Below are positions 1-13,679 of a stretch of 64,000 bases of DNA, in pieces. The stretch is taken from assembly GCA_026419785.1 (NCBI GenBank), contig JAODTK010005320.1:124001-188000 (forward strand), given 5' to 3'. The position numbers were made by a program, and so were the translations under genes. The DNA comes from Sclerodactyla briareus. Lineage: Eukaryota > Echinodermata > Holothuroidea > Dendrochirotida > Sclerodactylidae. Numbering within the stretch: position 1 is the first letter of the stretch; each line of letters opens with the position of its first letter. The notes beneath the pieces are model-generated. The model was not told the origin of the DNA and did no database searches. It was given only the letters and a program-made list of their open reading frames with translations.

Positions 1-3000
1 CAGTGTCCATTCTAGAATGTTGGCCATTTGTTCGGTCAACCGGAAGGTTCATTAGTTCAGAGCAAATCACACATTATCTCCATTATCTCTGTTTGTGCTC
101 CAACTTGCTATTGCCGACTGTTACCTCTTGGGCGGGAGGTTACTGAGAACTATTGGTACTTCCTATCAAAAGGAGGGCTGCATCCATGACAGCTGCACCT
201 TTGAATCATGGTATCCATTAGAAAGTCTTTACAGGGCAGTCGCCACAAAGAACATTCCTTGAAAAAACAGGGAATCATTTGCAAAATCCAGCCTGAGATC
301 ATTAGCTTTATGAAGTAGACAATAGTGTGTAGCACAACTGCTATTAGACCCCATGGAACAATGTCTAGTCTATGAAAGCATTTTCTCTGAATAAAGATAT
401 GGTCCAATGGCTGAGGCAGGGCTATTGTTGTTGGACACTGGATCTACTAAAGATTCATCGCAGTGATGGTTTCACTGTATTTCCTTGGAACTACCAATTG
501 CATAACAGGCACTTGCATTATTCTCCCACCATGAACACGCATGGAATGTTAGCAGGATTTCTCTTACTGCTGAAGAACCATGGTTGAGATTATAACTATG
601 AACCAACATCTAGGATGTTTGACCACACCATGCAAAGAGGAACTGTCTTCATCTTTGGATATAGAATGGATAATTTAGCAAATAATTAACCTTAAATGAG
701 ATAGGAATTGCCGCACCACAAACCTCTTGGAAATAAATAGCCGGTCAGTCGCATGCAAACCAAGTGACAGCATACTGGTGTCTGTCCTGAACAGTGTCAT
801 CGTAAATTTAGTAACCATCGCTATTATCCATTGCTGTTTGTCTTCATCTTCGACTAATGCTCATATGATATATCAGGCCAGGAGTATGAATGAACCCCAT
901 CCTCTTTAATACGCCATCACAGACACAATCAGGCTTTCCAACCTCCTGATCTACCGCAAAGCTCACGAATGGACGACGGACGTTGTAGCAACAGTGGAGA
1001 TGGATTGCGCTTTCCCAAGAGCACAGTGTATGCATGGTAATGTGCAGAAGATTGAACAGGCACCTAAACAGTATTAGCCTAACCTTTGCATTGTGAATTT
1101 ACCCTATGCATCCAGCCTATCACATTGGAAGGTGTCTTCGTTATTGCTAACCAGCTGACCTGAAGCACACTGGTCTATGGCAAGAGGGGCGTCACATTTG
1201 AAAATCGGAGCACAGAAGGAATGAACATACAATTAGTATTACAGCATTGATCATTGTATTAGGTTGCGACTGTTACAATTTCGCGTGATGAGAGCAAACT
1301 GAATAAATAGTCCATCAGCATTGATATGAATTTTTTATGTGAGAGAAACTTGTATGTAGCGCCTAGTGTCTGCACTCCTTTGAGTCAAAAATGTCTCATG
1401 ATCGCTTGCCCTAACTGGTTTGGCAAATCCTTGGCAATGTTAAGAAATGAACCAGACAGAAAACATCTGTGAGTGATGTTTTCTTCGCCATTCACCCCTC
1501 GTATGTGGATTGATCCCCTGAAACATATTTCGTTCATTGCAGTCGCTGACTTGCATTACCCCTATACATATAATATTATCGCTGTGGTCACTCACTAGCA
1601 GGTGTATATGCCCTTATGCCCGATCCACTTCGCAATAATCACTATATTTGCGCGTATGTGGATTCATAGGCCAGTTCTACTACTAACGTGCACGTGCGAT
1701 TGGTTAGGGAGACTCCGGCAGCTGATAGCCACAGGATATTCTCTTTTTTTCACCTGGAAGCAACAGTGTTCTTAAGCTAATTGTTTCCCATTTTGAATTG
1801 CTCTCAGTGTCTTGGCAACTTTTGTATGTTTCCACTCTTACAGATCATGCGTCTGGGATCCATGTCCAGACTGTCACAACACGTAGGTTATCACAGGGCT
1901 TGTTCAGTGTCTGTCTTGAGCAAAACCTTTTGTGCACTGTACAAGATGTTGCGTTCGACTAATAGCACTCCTCTGTGATGCCGTGCGGCTTGCTTCTGAT
2001 CAGGGCCCATGAGGGCTATACCTCCGTTCATGCGCCTCTCTTAACTTTGAAGAATTCCAATGCTAGTCTTGTTGTTTGTTACTTTCATCTTGAGTATATG
2101 ATTACCTGACTTTTCACAGTATTTCTTACAATGTTCCGAGCAATGTCGGTTTTGGTATGAATGCAACAGATTGTTCATATCCACAACTCCGTGGAGGGGG
2201 GTGGTGGGGGTAATGGTACCACTGAGGCACATGGGAAAGAGATGTTACGCTAACCGCTGATTTATTAATCGGGCTGCAGTCAACAGTCGTACATCACTTT
2301 GCATGTGCATTAACCACTGGTAGTGCATACGGTCAATCTGTTTTTGCATTAACATTGCCCATTGAACCAATAACGGACATGGTTGGTGGCGCCAGGACTT
2401 CATCATGTTATGATCTCGCCCTTGTCGAGCTAAACAATGAATGAGCAAAGAGCGGGCATGTTTAATAATACTTTCTTTCTGCACAAATATATTGACAAAA
2501 TTTTGCATCTAGAAAGCTACCTTTGCTTAGCAATAGCCTAGTTTGATATAATTTTTCCTTCCTATCTCATTCTTTGGAACCGTACAGTCTGCACCCTGAA
2601 TACCTTCACCACTGTGGATTTGCCGTGAGCCACATGACCAATGGTACCTGGAAGTCAATTGAATCAGATGATAGCCTTTGATTCCTCTAAATTCCTCAAC
2701 AAGGCCAGATAGACAAGTAGTGGTGCTAATGCTTACAACATTTCTAAATCAACTGTTTGTCAAGCAATATTCGCATTGTGTCCAACCTTAGTCAGTTCCG
2801 GGTGAATACACACTCATACACTAACGTCTGTAATTAGCAGTACAAACAAGACATTGCTTCCCTAGATTATATCGTCCTGCCTTGGGGTTGGGTGCAAGAA
2901 CGAAAGCAATAACCCAAATATGGCTGACTCTACTACAAAGATTTGGGCCATGGCCATATTCATTTGTTCATTCTACATAGTGCCTATATCTAACTGGCCT

Positions 3001-5093
3001 GTTTTATTCCCTCTTCAAATGGTTTCGCTTCGCAGGCCTCTGTTGCCACAAATCGCTGCAAAGATTTTTGTGTTAGTGTACCGACCTTTTCAAATTTCGC
3101 TCAATTGCTTTGAAATTTTGCACACTCATCATCCTATAGAAACGCCTGTGATGGTTCATAGTGGGCGCAAGCCCCCAAGCCAATCATGTGGCGGCCATCA
3201 CTGTGATCACAGATATTCTTTTTCTTCTTGTCATTGCACTTACGTTTTTCAAAACGTGACCAATCCTAGGTTTTTGCCCCACCGGATGCTTTTTTATTTT
3301 TCCCACAAGTTGTTTTGTCGCTGATTCAGACATTTCAGACGTGCGAACGATGTTTAACTACTTTTGACCCCACCTGGTGCCATTTTCATATTCAAAAAAC
3401 AAACCACCTTCATCCTCATGTGACACAATCCTGTCAGCTTACAATATATTTGATATACAAGTTGATGCCACTTGGTGGTTAGTGCCATTCGATGTCTAGT
3501 TCATTAAGAGTGAGTTTATTCCAGGTTTGAGGTGACAATACTGGTCCTTGAGGAGAGCCATCAAGTACAGTCACTAGCATGCATCCATAGTACTCACCTA
3601 TATTAATAGTGTCCTGCCTACTGTTACATCAGGAGAGATTGGGTGTAAGGGTTGAAACATCCTGCAAAGAATTAATGTAAACAGGACATTAGTCATTGAC
3701 CTATGTAGTGAGTTTCTGGCGACCCTATATGTCTAGCCAGCCTTACTGGTATCATATCTGTTATAGATTCCATCAATCCACTGCCAAACCTGTTTGCTCA
3801 ATACCCTTGCTCCAAGCCGGAGGAACAATAGATACCCTTTGGAGGAGACAATGCCCTCATATGCTTTGCCTGCGCCCCGGTCACAACCATCCTAACCTCG
3901 TGGTGACCACTGACCAATAAGGTCACAGAATCTGGGTGGGCCATATTACAGTGATCATGCAAATTATATACAATAGTGAGTCTCCAGTTGTTCACTGAGG
4001 GGAAATGGGTGAACTGTTTGCAGAGAGCTGATGAGCCCTCCACTCACTGAAATAATTAGTCCAGAATTCATGAATAGAAAACAAAGTTGAGCAATTACAG
4101 TTCTGGCTAAAACAATCAACAACTAATAACAATTTCCATAATCTGCAAAATGGATATGAGAATTTCTGCCTTTTCCAGGCAGCGTTGCCGGGTACAAACA
4201 GACACAAAAGGACGGACTGAACCCTGTTCAATTTATCGAGATGGTAGATATGTGGAGATTTTCAGCGCCTGCATTTGGCCTCCATAGCCATTTTTGGATT
4301 TACCTCAACGTACACATTCGTCTTGTTAGTGTGATTAATAACTTTTCCCGCTTTTGTGGCATGGTGGTAGCCCAAAGAGGCAAGCAAGTTGGGTGTCATG
4401 GCCTCATATTTCATATCGAATTGCTGTAACGAACTGTATATGGCCATAACCAAGGTGAGTCACGCGATTTACAGTCGTCCAAAAAAATAGGCTGCCAAAT
4501 GATTTCGGGTGTTATAGACATAGGGCCTTACAAGTACCACCTACAGCGAATGTCAATGGTTACCTGACTGCCACCTCGTGTAAGCCCCTCTCATGGGTCC
4601 GCGTTGTAGCACAATTGATAAAGTTCCTATCTCCGCTGCTATCAAAGAACTCTTCCCGCTTCGCAGTTTCTCGAGCTTGCCCCGCTGGCCCGTATTGTGT
4701 GATGCTTCAGCCAGTCGGCTTGATTACAGCTCACAGTGCTAAACGATCAGCTGTAAACCTGTCTGTTGTAAGCAGTACCCCAGTGGCTAACAAGTGAGTA
4801 TCGACGAAGAGACGTTTCAGTCGGCTCTCGGTAATTTTGCTCGATACAAGTGGCCTCACTCTGACTGTATTTATTTTATTCACAACAAAATAATGTATCT
4901 AAGTCAATATATACATCTACAATAACTTGTTCTCTCCTTTGCCAATGGAGTGGTCTCTTTGGTTATTGTCACAACAAAGTATAGAGAGATTGCTGATGTG
5001 ATTGTCTTGATTTATGAATGCAAATGAATTTGTTGGATTATGCCTATGATGCACAAATCATTTCATTGTTAATATCTTGGAGAATATACCAAG
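1..5093. other. No recognised gene; a few weak minus-strand open frames
   Basis: No family was recognised here. Minus-strand frames of protein-like composition sit at 2041-2508 (two consecutive), 3798-4043 and 4262-4453. The last contains SLQQFDMKYEAMTPNLLASL and is followed by a possible donor (GAG|gtaaat), with a possible acceptor upstream (tatacag). They could be exons of an unknown gene or decayed transposon coding sequence. None has a match I can name. Confidence 0.3.
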
Positions 5094-6981
5094 CAGGGCT
5101 TGCCAGATGCGAATAAGGTTGAGGGATGGCTGCCACGGCTCATTTGGCTTGTAATTTAGGAATTTTGAGGGCCCTAGGCCATTGGGTGGGCACTAGGGGG
5201 CCACCAAGGCCAAACATTTCCGTATGGCAAGGGGCACCAAGGCCAAAATACCAAAAATGTGAATTGATTAACAGTAAAAGCCTAGGACAGGGTATGCAAA
5301 CCCATATGAGCGCGTCAAAATAATTTTGGTCCACGTGCAATAATTTCATGCGGGGGGGGGGGTCCTCCCTCCTAATGCACTTGCATGAACCAATTCTCCC
5401 CGCCTTACCAAACACTGGACAGGGAGAATTAAGGCTTCCTACCACCATTCCTAACCTTTCCCTTGACTGGTGGCACTACTTCCATTTCTTGATCTACGAG
5501 TGTGAGTTGAGTCATTGTTACTCCAAGCGCAACAAGCTGCCTAGATATGACGGAAATGGAATAATATTTAAAATGAAATTGAATTCATCCCTGCATGGAA
5601 AGCCAAAATTTCATGCAACACATGACCATAAGGCCTACTGCCAGTAGGAACAGGCATTGCATGAGTAGGGCTGATTTGATCATTATGGACTTCAAAAAAA
5701 AGAAGCGTCGACAGTGGTGCCCATCAACGTCTTTTACGCAAGCTTCAAAGTGCAGTACTCAGAATCACCGCTTCAAAGTGGAGTTCAGTCCATTTCTCAC
5801 AAACGTTCAACAGCAAGTTTTTCTAAAGGGGTAGAGACATCACTCATATGAAGTGGAAGTTACAATCAGTAGTCCCTCAAGGAAATGTTTTGCGGCCCCA
5901 CTCTAGTTCTTGGTTTATATACATACATGACCTTCCCAGAAATATCCTCTCGGACATTAAGCTGCTTGCAGATGACCGTGTTCTCTATCATGAGATCAAG
6001 TCCCATAGTGATTGTCTTCAACTCCACAGGGGCCATAAACACATTCCAATCAATGGGAAAGGGACTGGCAAATGTCGCTTAATGCATCTAAAGGCTTCTA
6101 AACGTATGATGGTGACCCATAAGGAAAATCCTATTGAAGGCAGCTCCATCTTGGTGAACACATTTTAGAAGAGGTTATTCATACCCATACTGACACTAAG
6201 TAACGCCTTAATGACCCCATTGCCACAAATAAGGATTGCTACTTCTGATCCGTACCCCGAGGACAATACCTGAATGGAAAGGCTACCCTGTGAGAGTCAG
6301 GAGGCCGCTGATTTTAAATCCTTCAAGTCTGCTCAAATGACATAGACATTGAGTTTAGTTAGTAGTGCTCATTTTAACGTGACTTGCGCTACACTGGCAT
6401 GAAGTATGACAATCAACCTTGCAGGTGTTTCCTGTTTGTAGTAGACCATACAGATACATCCAAGCAGCCCCCTCCCCCGTTTTGCCACAGTAGGCCTACT
6501 TAGTACCTCCACCGAAATTGTGCCGAAAAAATTTTCAGAGGTAGATATAGCTTCCCCATACTCCGCTCACATTGTTTGATATAGTAGGCAGGAACACAAG
6601 GGGTTATTTCGTGATTTATGATCCTGAATCCGAGATACACATGTTTGAAAAAAAGAGCTATCCCAACCCAATGTTGCAAGGCAAAAGCGAGGCCTATACG
6701 GCAAATTTCAGCCGTTTTGTGGAAACTTGTGATGTTTAAATGTCAGGTTTTAGGGATTAATTGAGGAGTCATATAGGATCTACAATCTCGGGAATCAGAT
6801 CATGTCTCTTTGAAAAGAGTCTCAAGTTGATAGACCCAACTTCAGAGGGCATGACGGCAAAGGAATTTGGGCAGGACGGCCATTGTGGCCGGGAGCTATA
6901 GGCGCTTTTGTAGGCACTGCGGCCATCATGAAAAAACAAGACGGCCCTGGCCGCCAGTGCCGTCGGTTAATTCAAGCCCTG
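5094..6981. mobile_element. Possible hAT-type element bounded by CAGGGCTTG / CAAGCCCTG
   Basis: The right end reads ttaattcaagccctg on the plus strand, a typical hAT-style terminus on the minus strand, next to a G/C-rich subterminal stretch at 6840-6960. A nine-base inverted match, cagggcttg, begins at 5094. Flanks are ataccaag and tacaaggt, which share tac(c)aag and could be an 8-bp duplication with one indel. Beyond the nine bases the ends differ, so pairing them is tentative. A LINE fragment lies inside. Confidence 0.4.
5760..6330 (+). mobile_element. Decayed non-LTR retrotransposon: reverse transcriptase fragment and C-terminus
   Basis: Frames of the plus strand give FLTNVQQQVFLKG, then VVPQGNVL, IYIHDLPRNI, and LLADDRVLYHEI, the RT block B, loop and catalytic ADD block of a CR1/jockey-like LINE. 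The conserved G of PQG.V is present, and the ADD pair is intact. Near 6262 RTIPEW and then GLPCES...DFKSFK (after a frame change) resemble the LINE C-terminal tail, so the intervening part is deleted or unreadable. Several frameshifts and stops show it is inactive. Confidence 0.85.
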
Positions 6982-9900
6982 TACAAGGTCATAAAAGAAC
7001 ATTAGAAATCAACCGTGTTGCGGCGTAACCGCACATTTTACCAATATCGCTAATTGCATACTGTTTTTCATTTCCAAATTGAATAAACGTTTGTTCATTT
7101 TAAATATTGATCTGTATTTACTGACTTTTATACTTGAAAGACTTCATAATATTCCGTAATTTAGCCAGATGCCCAAGCTTGAGATCCGTTTGTTTGCAAT
7201 TACGGCGGCTGATGCTAAGTTCTAAAAATATATAAACAAGGCCGCAAAACCGCTCATTGAAGAGTGGGGTGGGAGGGGGTTCCAAAGCTGTAATAAGCGA
7301 TTTTGTGTGGGCAAATATCTTTATTTATGGATGGAGGCCCTCATAAAAGTTTGGGGACCCCGACCCCCAGTGGCTGCGCCGCGAATGGTAATATCAACAC
7401 TACAACCGTTTTTTAAACGTTCCATGTTTGTCGTGACGTTGATAGTGATACCCTTCTGTGAAGCTACGTAAACAACTACTGTAGATTGTGCCATGCAAGG
7501 GCGCAACTACTCGTTGAAAATTGAGGTGGCAAAGCAGTGAAGAGCATGGTTTTGGGCGAATAAGCATGAAGCTATGTATGGAGGTCCTCCAGAAAGTTGG
7601 ACAACCCCCCCCCCCCCACCAACACGTCCCAGTAGTGCTTTTCATCATGACAGAATTGCACTAATTTCCCAGTACCTTAGCATGTCTTTACACACCTTTT
7701 AACATTGCCCTGTTATCTTTCTTATTGATACAAATTGTATCACTTGTCCGGTTTATTTCTAGCCGTAGCTTATCGATATCGACCCATATTAAAACGACAC
7801 AAAGGTTGTCCTTTGTGTTTGATGAGCACTGGATGGGCTCCTTTATGAGAGATAGTGGCCGTATCAGGGGCCAGCTAAGTATCTGCCGATAGGCATGCTG
7901 AGCGTATCCACGCTCACCCCTAACCACCATCAACAACATACTTCCCCTTCAAATGGCGCATACTTACTCCTGCCTTTTGCGACGGGGGGGGGAGCAGCGC
8001 GCAATGCGAGGATAACCATGAAAGCAAGAACACACATGAAGAAGAGAACAAACAATCATTTCAATATTTTAATATTTCATCAATGACCTTCCAGGTTACT
8101 TAACTGCTTACAGGAAAAATTGATAGAGCTGTTATATTGATTATATTTGCTATTGACAGTTAAAGTCACGGAGTAGTAAATATGCGGAGTACACGCTAGT
8201 GTGAAACCTGCTGCTACTACTGGGCCTGCAAATGTGCGCCCGACTGGTCATCGTGAATGTGCAAACACGGTTGGGGGATCCAAAACTATTTTTCCAGAAA
8301 TATGCCAACTCAGAAGACATTAAAGCTTTAAATGATTTACATTTAGAAATGGTATAATAGTATGCTCAGATGTTAGCTTTTAGACAAATGCCATTTTGTG
8401 TCTAACTGAGTCATTATCATGATTCATTGAACACTGCTAAAAACCTCACAATTTACTTGAACTCTTGCAATTCAATTGTCACTGGTGTGGGATAGCCAGC
8501 AAGAATGTTTTTCTCACATTTTCACACTATCAACGTTTCAGTCGGCTGTATTGTTAGGATTTCAACCCCACTGAATGTTCGCATGGAATCTGTTACAATA
8601 TCATTCAAAAACCGGAAGCTTTTTCATTGTAAATGTGAGACGGACGTTCCCGTGATTTCGATAAGCTCCACCTCAATAGGTCTTGTACGGGTAAAAGGGG
8701 CGAATCGCCTCAAAAAACAATTGCAAAGAAAATGTAGCCTCGTTCTGGTTATCGAGCTCGATCGAATCGCAGGCGCAACATATCAAGATACCAGCTCCTG
8801 CCAGTACAGGCAAAACAATATGGCGTGCTCTGATGATCGTGTGACGGTTTGAAAGCCCGCGCAACCCCAAAAGCGCTTCGCTGCGTTTCATAACATACGC
8901 TGTAGGCGGGTACTGTAGGTCTGTCTGACAGCTCTCTGCAGTGCCCGAAGGAGCGCATTGGCTACCCGTTTTCCTAGGTCCCCATTTTAAAAACAATCCG
9001 AAGTGTCTCAAATGGACAAGCTCCGATTATTTCAAGGATCTACTGCATAAAATAAAACTTGAAGCACCCCAGGAAGAGAACTACGATTAGGCCTAGTCGA
9101 AAGTCCAATCTTGTGTTCCCAGGTCAACTCCAGCACGTAAGGGTATATTGTACATTTGGCGATCGGACTTTGCAGTTTTTGTAGGCACCATCTCATGGAA
9201 TTTGAACTGCCCGGAAGATCCATCAAGCCAAGTTCGCAGTTCAAGTTACAACATAGGACGTGTATACTCTGTTATCAAAGCATTTCCACTTTTGTTTGTT
9301 AGGATAACTGAACATGAGTTCATAGTGCACTGTAAAGTTCATAAATTATACGCACTTTCTAATAAAATACACACTCGCCACAAAATATAATGAAGTTGAT
9401 CGTGACCTAATAGCGAATTTGTTAATTGGACAAGAAATTTGAGGCCGAGTCTGGCAAGTTGAGCATGCTTAGGCCAAATGCCTAGGCTCTTATCCTAACA
9501 TGGAAAAAGGTGCAGGATTCATCACAAGTTAAAAAACATGTGTTCTCTATGTGTCACGAAATATCGGAAAAGGAAGCTCTTACCACTGTTCCAAAATCTT
9601 GCTTAGAAAAGATGGGGATGTGCTGTTAACTTCGCCACTCATAATTATATCTTGTGATGCTCTTCAGCGCGCTTTATACACTTGTTTTCGAAAGATGATC
9701 ACAGAGTAGCACAGGGCAGTGTTCCGATCTCAGAAGTACGTACGTAGACTCATGCTAAGGCAGGGAGTCACGTAGTTCTCAAATTGACATACACCGGCAA
9801 CACCGTATGTGTATATTAGGCCTATGATTATTTTAGTATACAGACTCGACTGTGTCTCTCTTACTATTCCGAAACAAATTGCATTAATCTATCTTCCGAC

Positions 9901-10794
9901 ACGATGGCGGAGTGATCATATCCCCGGTACAATTAAAAGGGTTTTGGGACTGGGTCCGCCGCTTCCCGCCGCGTCTCCATACATTTCATGATGTGATTCG
10001 ATCCGACTATATAAACATGTATATAATACAGCCAAACATATAAGGATCAGGACAGGCAAAAGGAAACCGAATAAGCCTAACTGTCTCAAAAGTGGTCAGG
10101 TGAACAGCCGAACGTACCGTACGCGACGTCAGGTCAGTCAGTCGCGGTACTTGAATGCGAGGGGGAGGGGGGAGTCATCTCGCCGCCTCCGCCGCCTACT
10201 GCGGAAAACACGTTAATGCAATAACGCTTCGACGGTTTATCTGATTGATCGGAAACACTGGTAGTTGTTACACATGTCCGGACGGAACAGGGGCGGCGAT
10301 CATGGGGGAGGGGGAAGGTGGGACGGCAAGTCCCCACATATTTTGGTTGGGGGCGCAATGCATTTCTGTTTTCCCGCATATTTTGAGCCAGAATGCTATT
10401 TCCTGACACTGTATCCGACATATCCAGCGTAACAGTGTTCAAATTACAAATGCCGCAATGCAATGGAATGATGATCAGTTGAGTGAATTCTGCGGTTCCA
10501 TTCGATGTTTTTGCGCACTACGCGCGCGGGGATTTCATTTACCGGTAGGTCAGAAAATATGATTGTGCCGTGTGCACGACATATGATGTCGTACAAAAAA
10601 ATGCATGAAATTTATTCTGGGTTGTGTCTACAATCAAATGAAAGAACTTGGGGTTCTCCATCAATCCCCATCGTTGCAATTAAGACTGGCTTTGATCATA
10701 CAACAAGAAAATCTACGACTTCTCGAGGGAAGGGGTTGAACGACCGGCAGGTAGTCTACCAACTGGCGGGATATGTGATTTGTTTTTATTCCAT
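6982..10794. other. No gene recognised
   Basis: No open frame here resembles a known family. A poly-C run lies near 7607-7617, a G run near 7985, and a G-rich stretch near 10160-10320. The longest frames (8505-8852 plus and 8673-9011 minus) overlap on opposite strands and look like chance. Confidence 0.4.
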
Positions 10795-11236
10795 GGGTGC
10801 GACCACTTGCTGAAAGTTGAGTGCACGGTACATACTTTACATGGAAGGCACACGGTGCGGCCATCGATGGGCCCGGGAAACGCCACAAAATTGCGTTGTC
10901 GAACTGATAATCAACAATCCAAGTGAAGAAAAGGCGAAGTCTAAACTAATGCCTGGATATTCGGTGAAATGCTCTGGCGGGCCAGGGGATTTTTTCATAT
11001 TGGTTTATTTGCAAATTTAAAATAGAGTTTTCAGCAATCAATTTTTGGGTGCGACCATTTGTTAAAGTGGTGGTGCACGTGCATTCCCTACTAAGGGCGC
11101 GGGCACACGGTGCGGCATAAGAAACGCCTTAGACTAGCCGTCAGAAGATTCGGCCAGGGAACGCCACAAATTCGTGCAAAAGACATGATTCAAAATTCAG
11201 GTGGAAGGTTCGATAGTTTGTATCCAAAGACCGTGC
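10795..11236 (+). repeat. Two-copy direct repeat, period about 252 bp
   Basis: Copy 1 begins gggtgcgaccacttg at 10795 and copy 2 gggtgcgaccatttg at 11047. Both continue with a gtgcac-rich part, then gcacacggtgcggc and, slightly later, aacgccacaaa. The copies have drifted by many substitutions and small indels. No coding content was seen; they are probably two halves of a degenerate mobile-element terminus or a short tandem. Confidence 0.7.
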
Positions 11237-11880
11237 CGACTTTTTTTTTTACTGTCATGGAAGGTGTCGCAGTTCCCGTTGTACAATCTGTGTTATTACT
11301 AATTTGCCACCGTGCCCCCATTGGAAAATACCCTCCCATGGCCGGTGGGACGCAAAGAAGATAAAAATGGGGGGCGTATTATTTGAGTAAAAAAAATCTA
11401 AGGCTATCTATAGTGATAAGTGAGAGGGGGGTCAGTGCACTGTCGTTGGTTAAATTGGATCCTGCGTGGCAAATCGCCGCTTGCACGAACGCCGGGGTTT
11501 TGCATGTCCATTTTCATTGACTCCTCCCGGACCGTAACCTTACTGTATCGTTTTTTTAAAATGGTACATCACCCAACGCAAAACCGGGAATTTGATCCCC
11601 AATGGGTTTTTGGAGAACCTTCTTCCCTAAAATAAAAATTGGTCAATTTTAGGAATGCCACTCATTGTCCCATAAGGCACGGGAAGGGCCGTTTCCTGCC
11701 AATCTGGGGTCTTGTCAAACGAAAAATTTTGGTACGGTACGCGAACCAGTATCATCTTGTCACGCCCCTCAATCCCTAACACAAATCGCCGCCTTGCGGA
11801 CCGGCCCGTAAAATTTCGGAGTGAGTTTCGAAAACTGGGCCCCCCCACCCAAACCCCCCCGGCTACTGCATTCTATACTC
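11237..11880. other. Non-coding, G/C-homopolymer-rich
   Basis: Contains a T run at 11240-11250, G runs near 11420 and a C-rich block at 11840-11863. The phrase aaatcgccgcttgc (11470) recurs as aaatcgccgccttgc (11784), so two diverged copies of a short repeat are likely. No gene is seen. Confidence 0.4.
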
Positions 11881-11984
11881 TGCACACTTTGTGCCCCAAT
11901 TTGGCAGGTTTCATGCGAAATACTGAGTTAGTCCAATTTGCATGGCGACAGTTGGAACCATGAGATTCCCTAGGTATCGGAGGT

Positions 11985-12275
11985 CAATTTGTGGTTGGGG
12001 GGGGGGGATTAACTTTGACGGATTTGAAGTAAACCTGGGGGTGGGGGACGTGTGATCTGTACACGCTAGGAGGTCCTACAAGGTCATAGGAGATCAAATT
12101 TGGTATTGCCTAATTCATGCGATTTTCCAGCTATGTCGAATTGAGCGAAACTTTGACGGATGTGGACACCAGTTGGTCACGACATGTACGGGTGTAACTC
12201 AGTAACTGGAGGGCAAATGAACATGATTTAATGTGCTTTCTAAATGACTATGAGGTCCTAAAAGATATTTTGGGC
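11985..12275 (+). repeat. Diverged tandem repeat with 'aactttgacggat' motif
   Basis: The words aactttgacggatttg (12009) and aactttgacggatgtg (12151) are about 142 bp apart. Each is followed by a gaggtccta...aaggtcata / gaggtcctaaaagat segment at similar spacing (12071 and 12252). At least two diverged units are present. A G run of about 13 interrupts the first one near 11997. Confidence 0.5.
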
Positions 12276-13157
12276 AAGGATGTAGGCCTACACTGTCTGC
12301 AGTTAATCCACCTGATTACTCTTGAATCGTTGGAACCAGCCAGCGCGGACGCGTTTCAGCATTAAGAGTCAATAACATTCCTCGCTGTCTCCACTCGTCG
12401 ATACACGTGCTCTGAGAAGATATTTCATGAGTTTCCCTAGATAGGTTTGCTAGTATTGTACGACCGCACCCTGTAGGTTTAGAGTGGTGTCGACTTTCGA
12501 GACGGCGCACGAGTCTCCCGGGTAACGTAGTACAGGGGAAAGATGAGATAATTAAATCGGCCAATTACGCAAACACCTACTCAGTGGGTGCAAACACTTT
12601 TCCGGACACGATGAAAAGTGCAGAACCCTTCTGCGGATTCTCCAACCCCAGTTTCCCCCACTGGGGTCCAATACATTTATTCGGCCCCATGTCTGTGTAG
12701 GAAGTACACATGGCCCGAATGTCTCTTAGACACTGTGAAAACCTGACGATTTGGTGCCATAGGCCTGACAACTTCAAGATGGCAGGGAGGATTGGTTTGA
12801 GGGTGGGTTAGAGAACAATATGGGAAGGGACGTTAGCGGTCATTTTTATAGAAACACGTAGATGAACAGAAGATTGCCGCGGTCTGTTCTCTCCATTATG
12901 TTCCATTTTTACATCGCAAAGGCTATATGAGTATATTTCATAAATGAGAATAAAGGAGGCTATACCAACTCGGAGCTAAATGCCAAGGTTGGAAAGTGAT
13001 AGCATTCACTGGGGGGGCATAAGCATGCATGAGCTTCTTAGTGGATTCCATGGACACGAGATGGGTTCATAAGTTTCAAGCTGCTCAAAAGTACATTGGG
13101 TCTCTACCAAACTGATAATCATATCGAATATACCAGAACCCCTTTCCCTTTCCAATC
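12276..13157. other. No gene recognised
   Basis: Only short overlapping frames occur. The minus frame at 12316-12564 has no recognisable domain. Confidence 0.4.
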
Positions 13158-13292
13158 ACGCGGCCTTTACCTATCCCATATTTAATGATATCACCAATTA
13201 TTTGAATTTTAACCATTAATTAACTTGGTTGATTTCATTAATTGAATTGGTGATATCATCAAATATTTGATGATATAAGTAATTGAATTACA
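13158..13292. repeat. GATATCA-type palindromic AT-rich array
   Basis: The core is made of gatatcaccaatt, its reverse complement aattggtgatatc, and the palindrome atcaaatatttgat, separated by attaattaac-type spacers. The block can fold on itself. The same words recur at 21236-21545. No coding content is present. Confidence 0.75.
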
Positions 13293-13679
13293 TTAGAAAT
13301 AAAGTCAGCCCCTTGAACCGTGGACAATATTTAAGTGAACTGGCCGATCGGCCGATTCACTGACATAAAAATCAGAATGCTTTTCCTTTTCCCACTTGGA
13401 TTCTCCTTGGACCAGTTGGAATTTGACCTTGAAGTGGTATCAATTTTTTTTCATCATTTATTACTTCTTTACAGTGTAACATTGCATTATTTAATTGAAA
13501 TAACAATGGACTTATTACATAAATTTCCACATAAATAATCAACAACAGTACTTATACAGCAAATAATATACGGTACTCTATCAGCCCACCACCGCGTCTA
13601 TTCCTCACATAAGAGAGGATACAACTGCCAAAACTGATGTTAATGCCTGTAACGTGAATGGGCCAAGGCAGTCGTTATT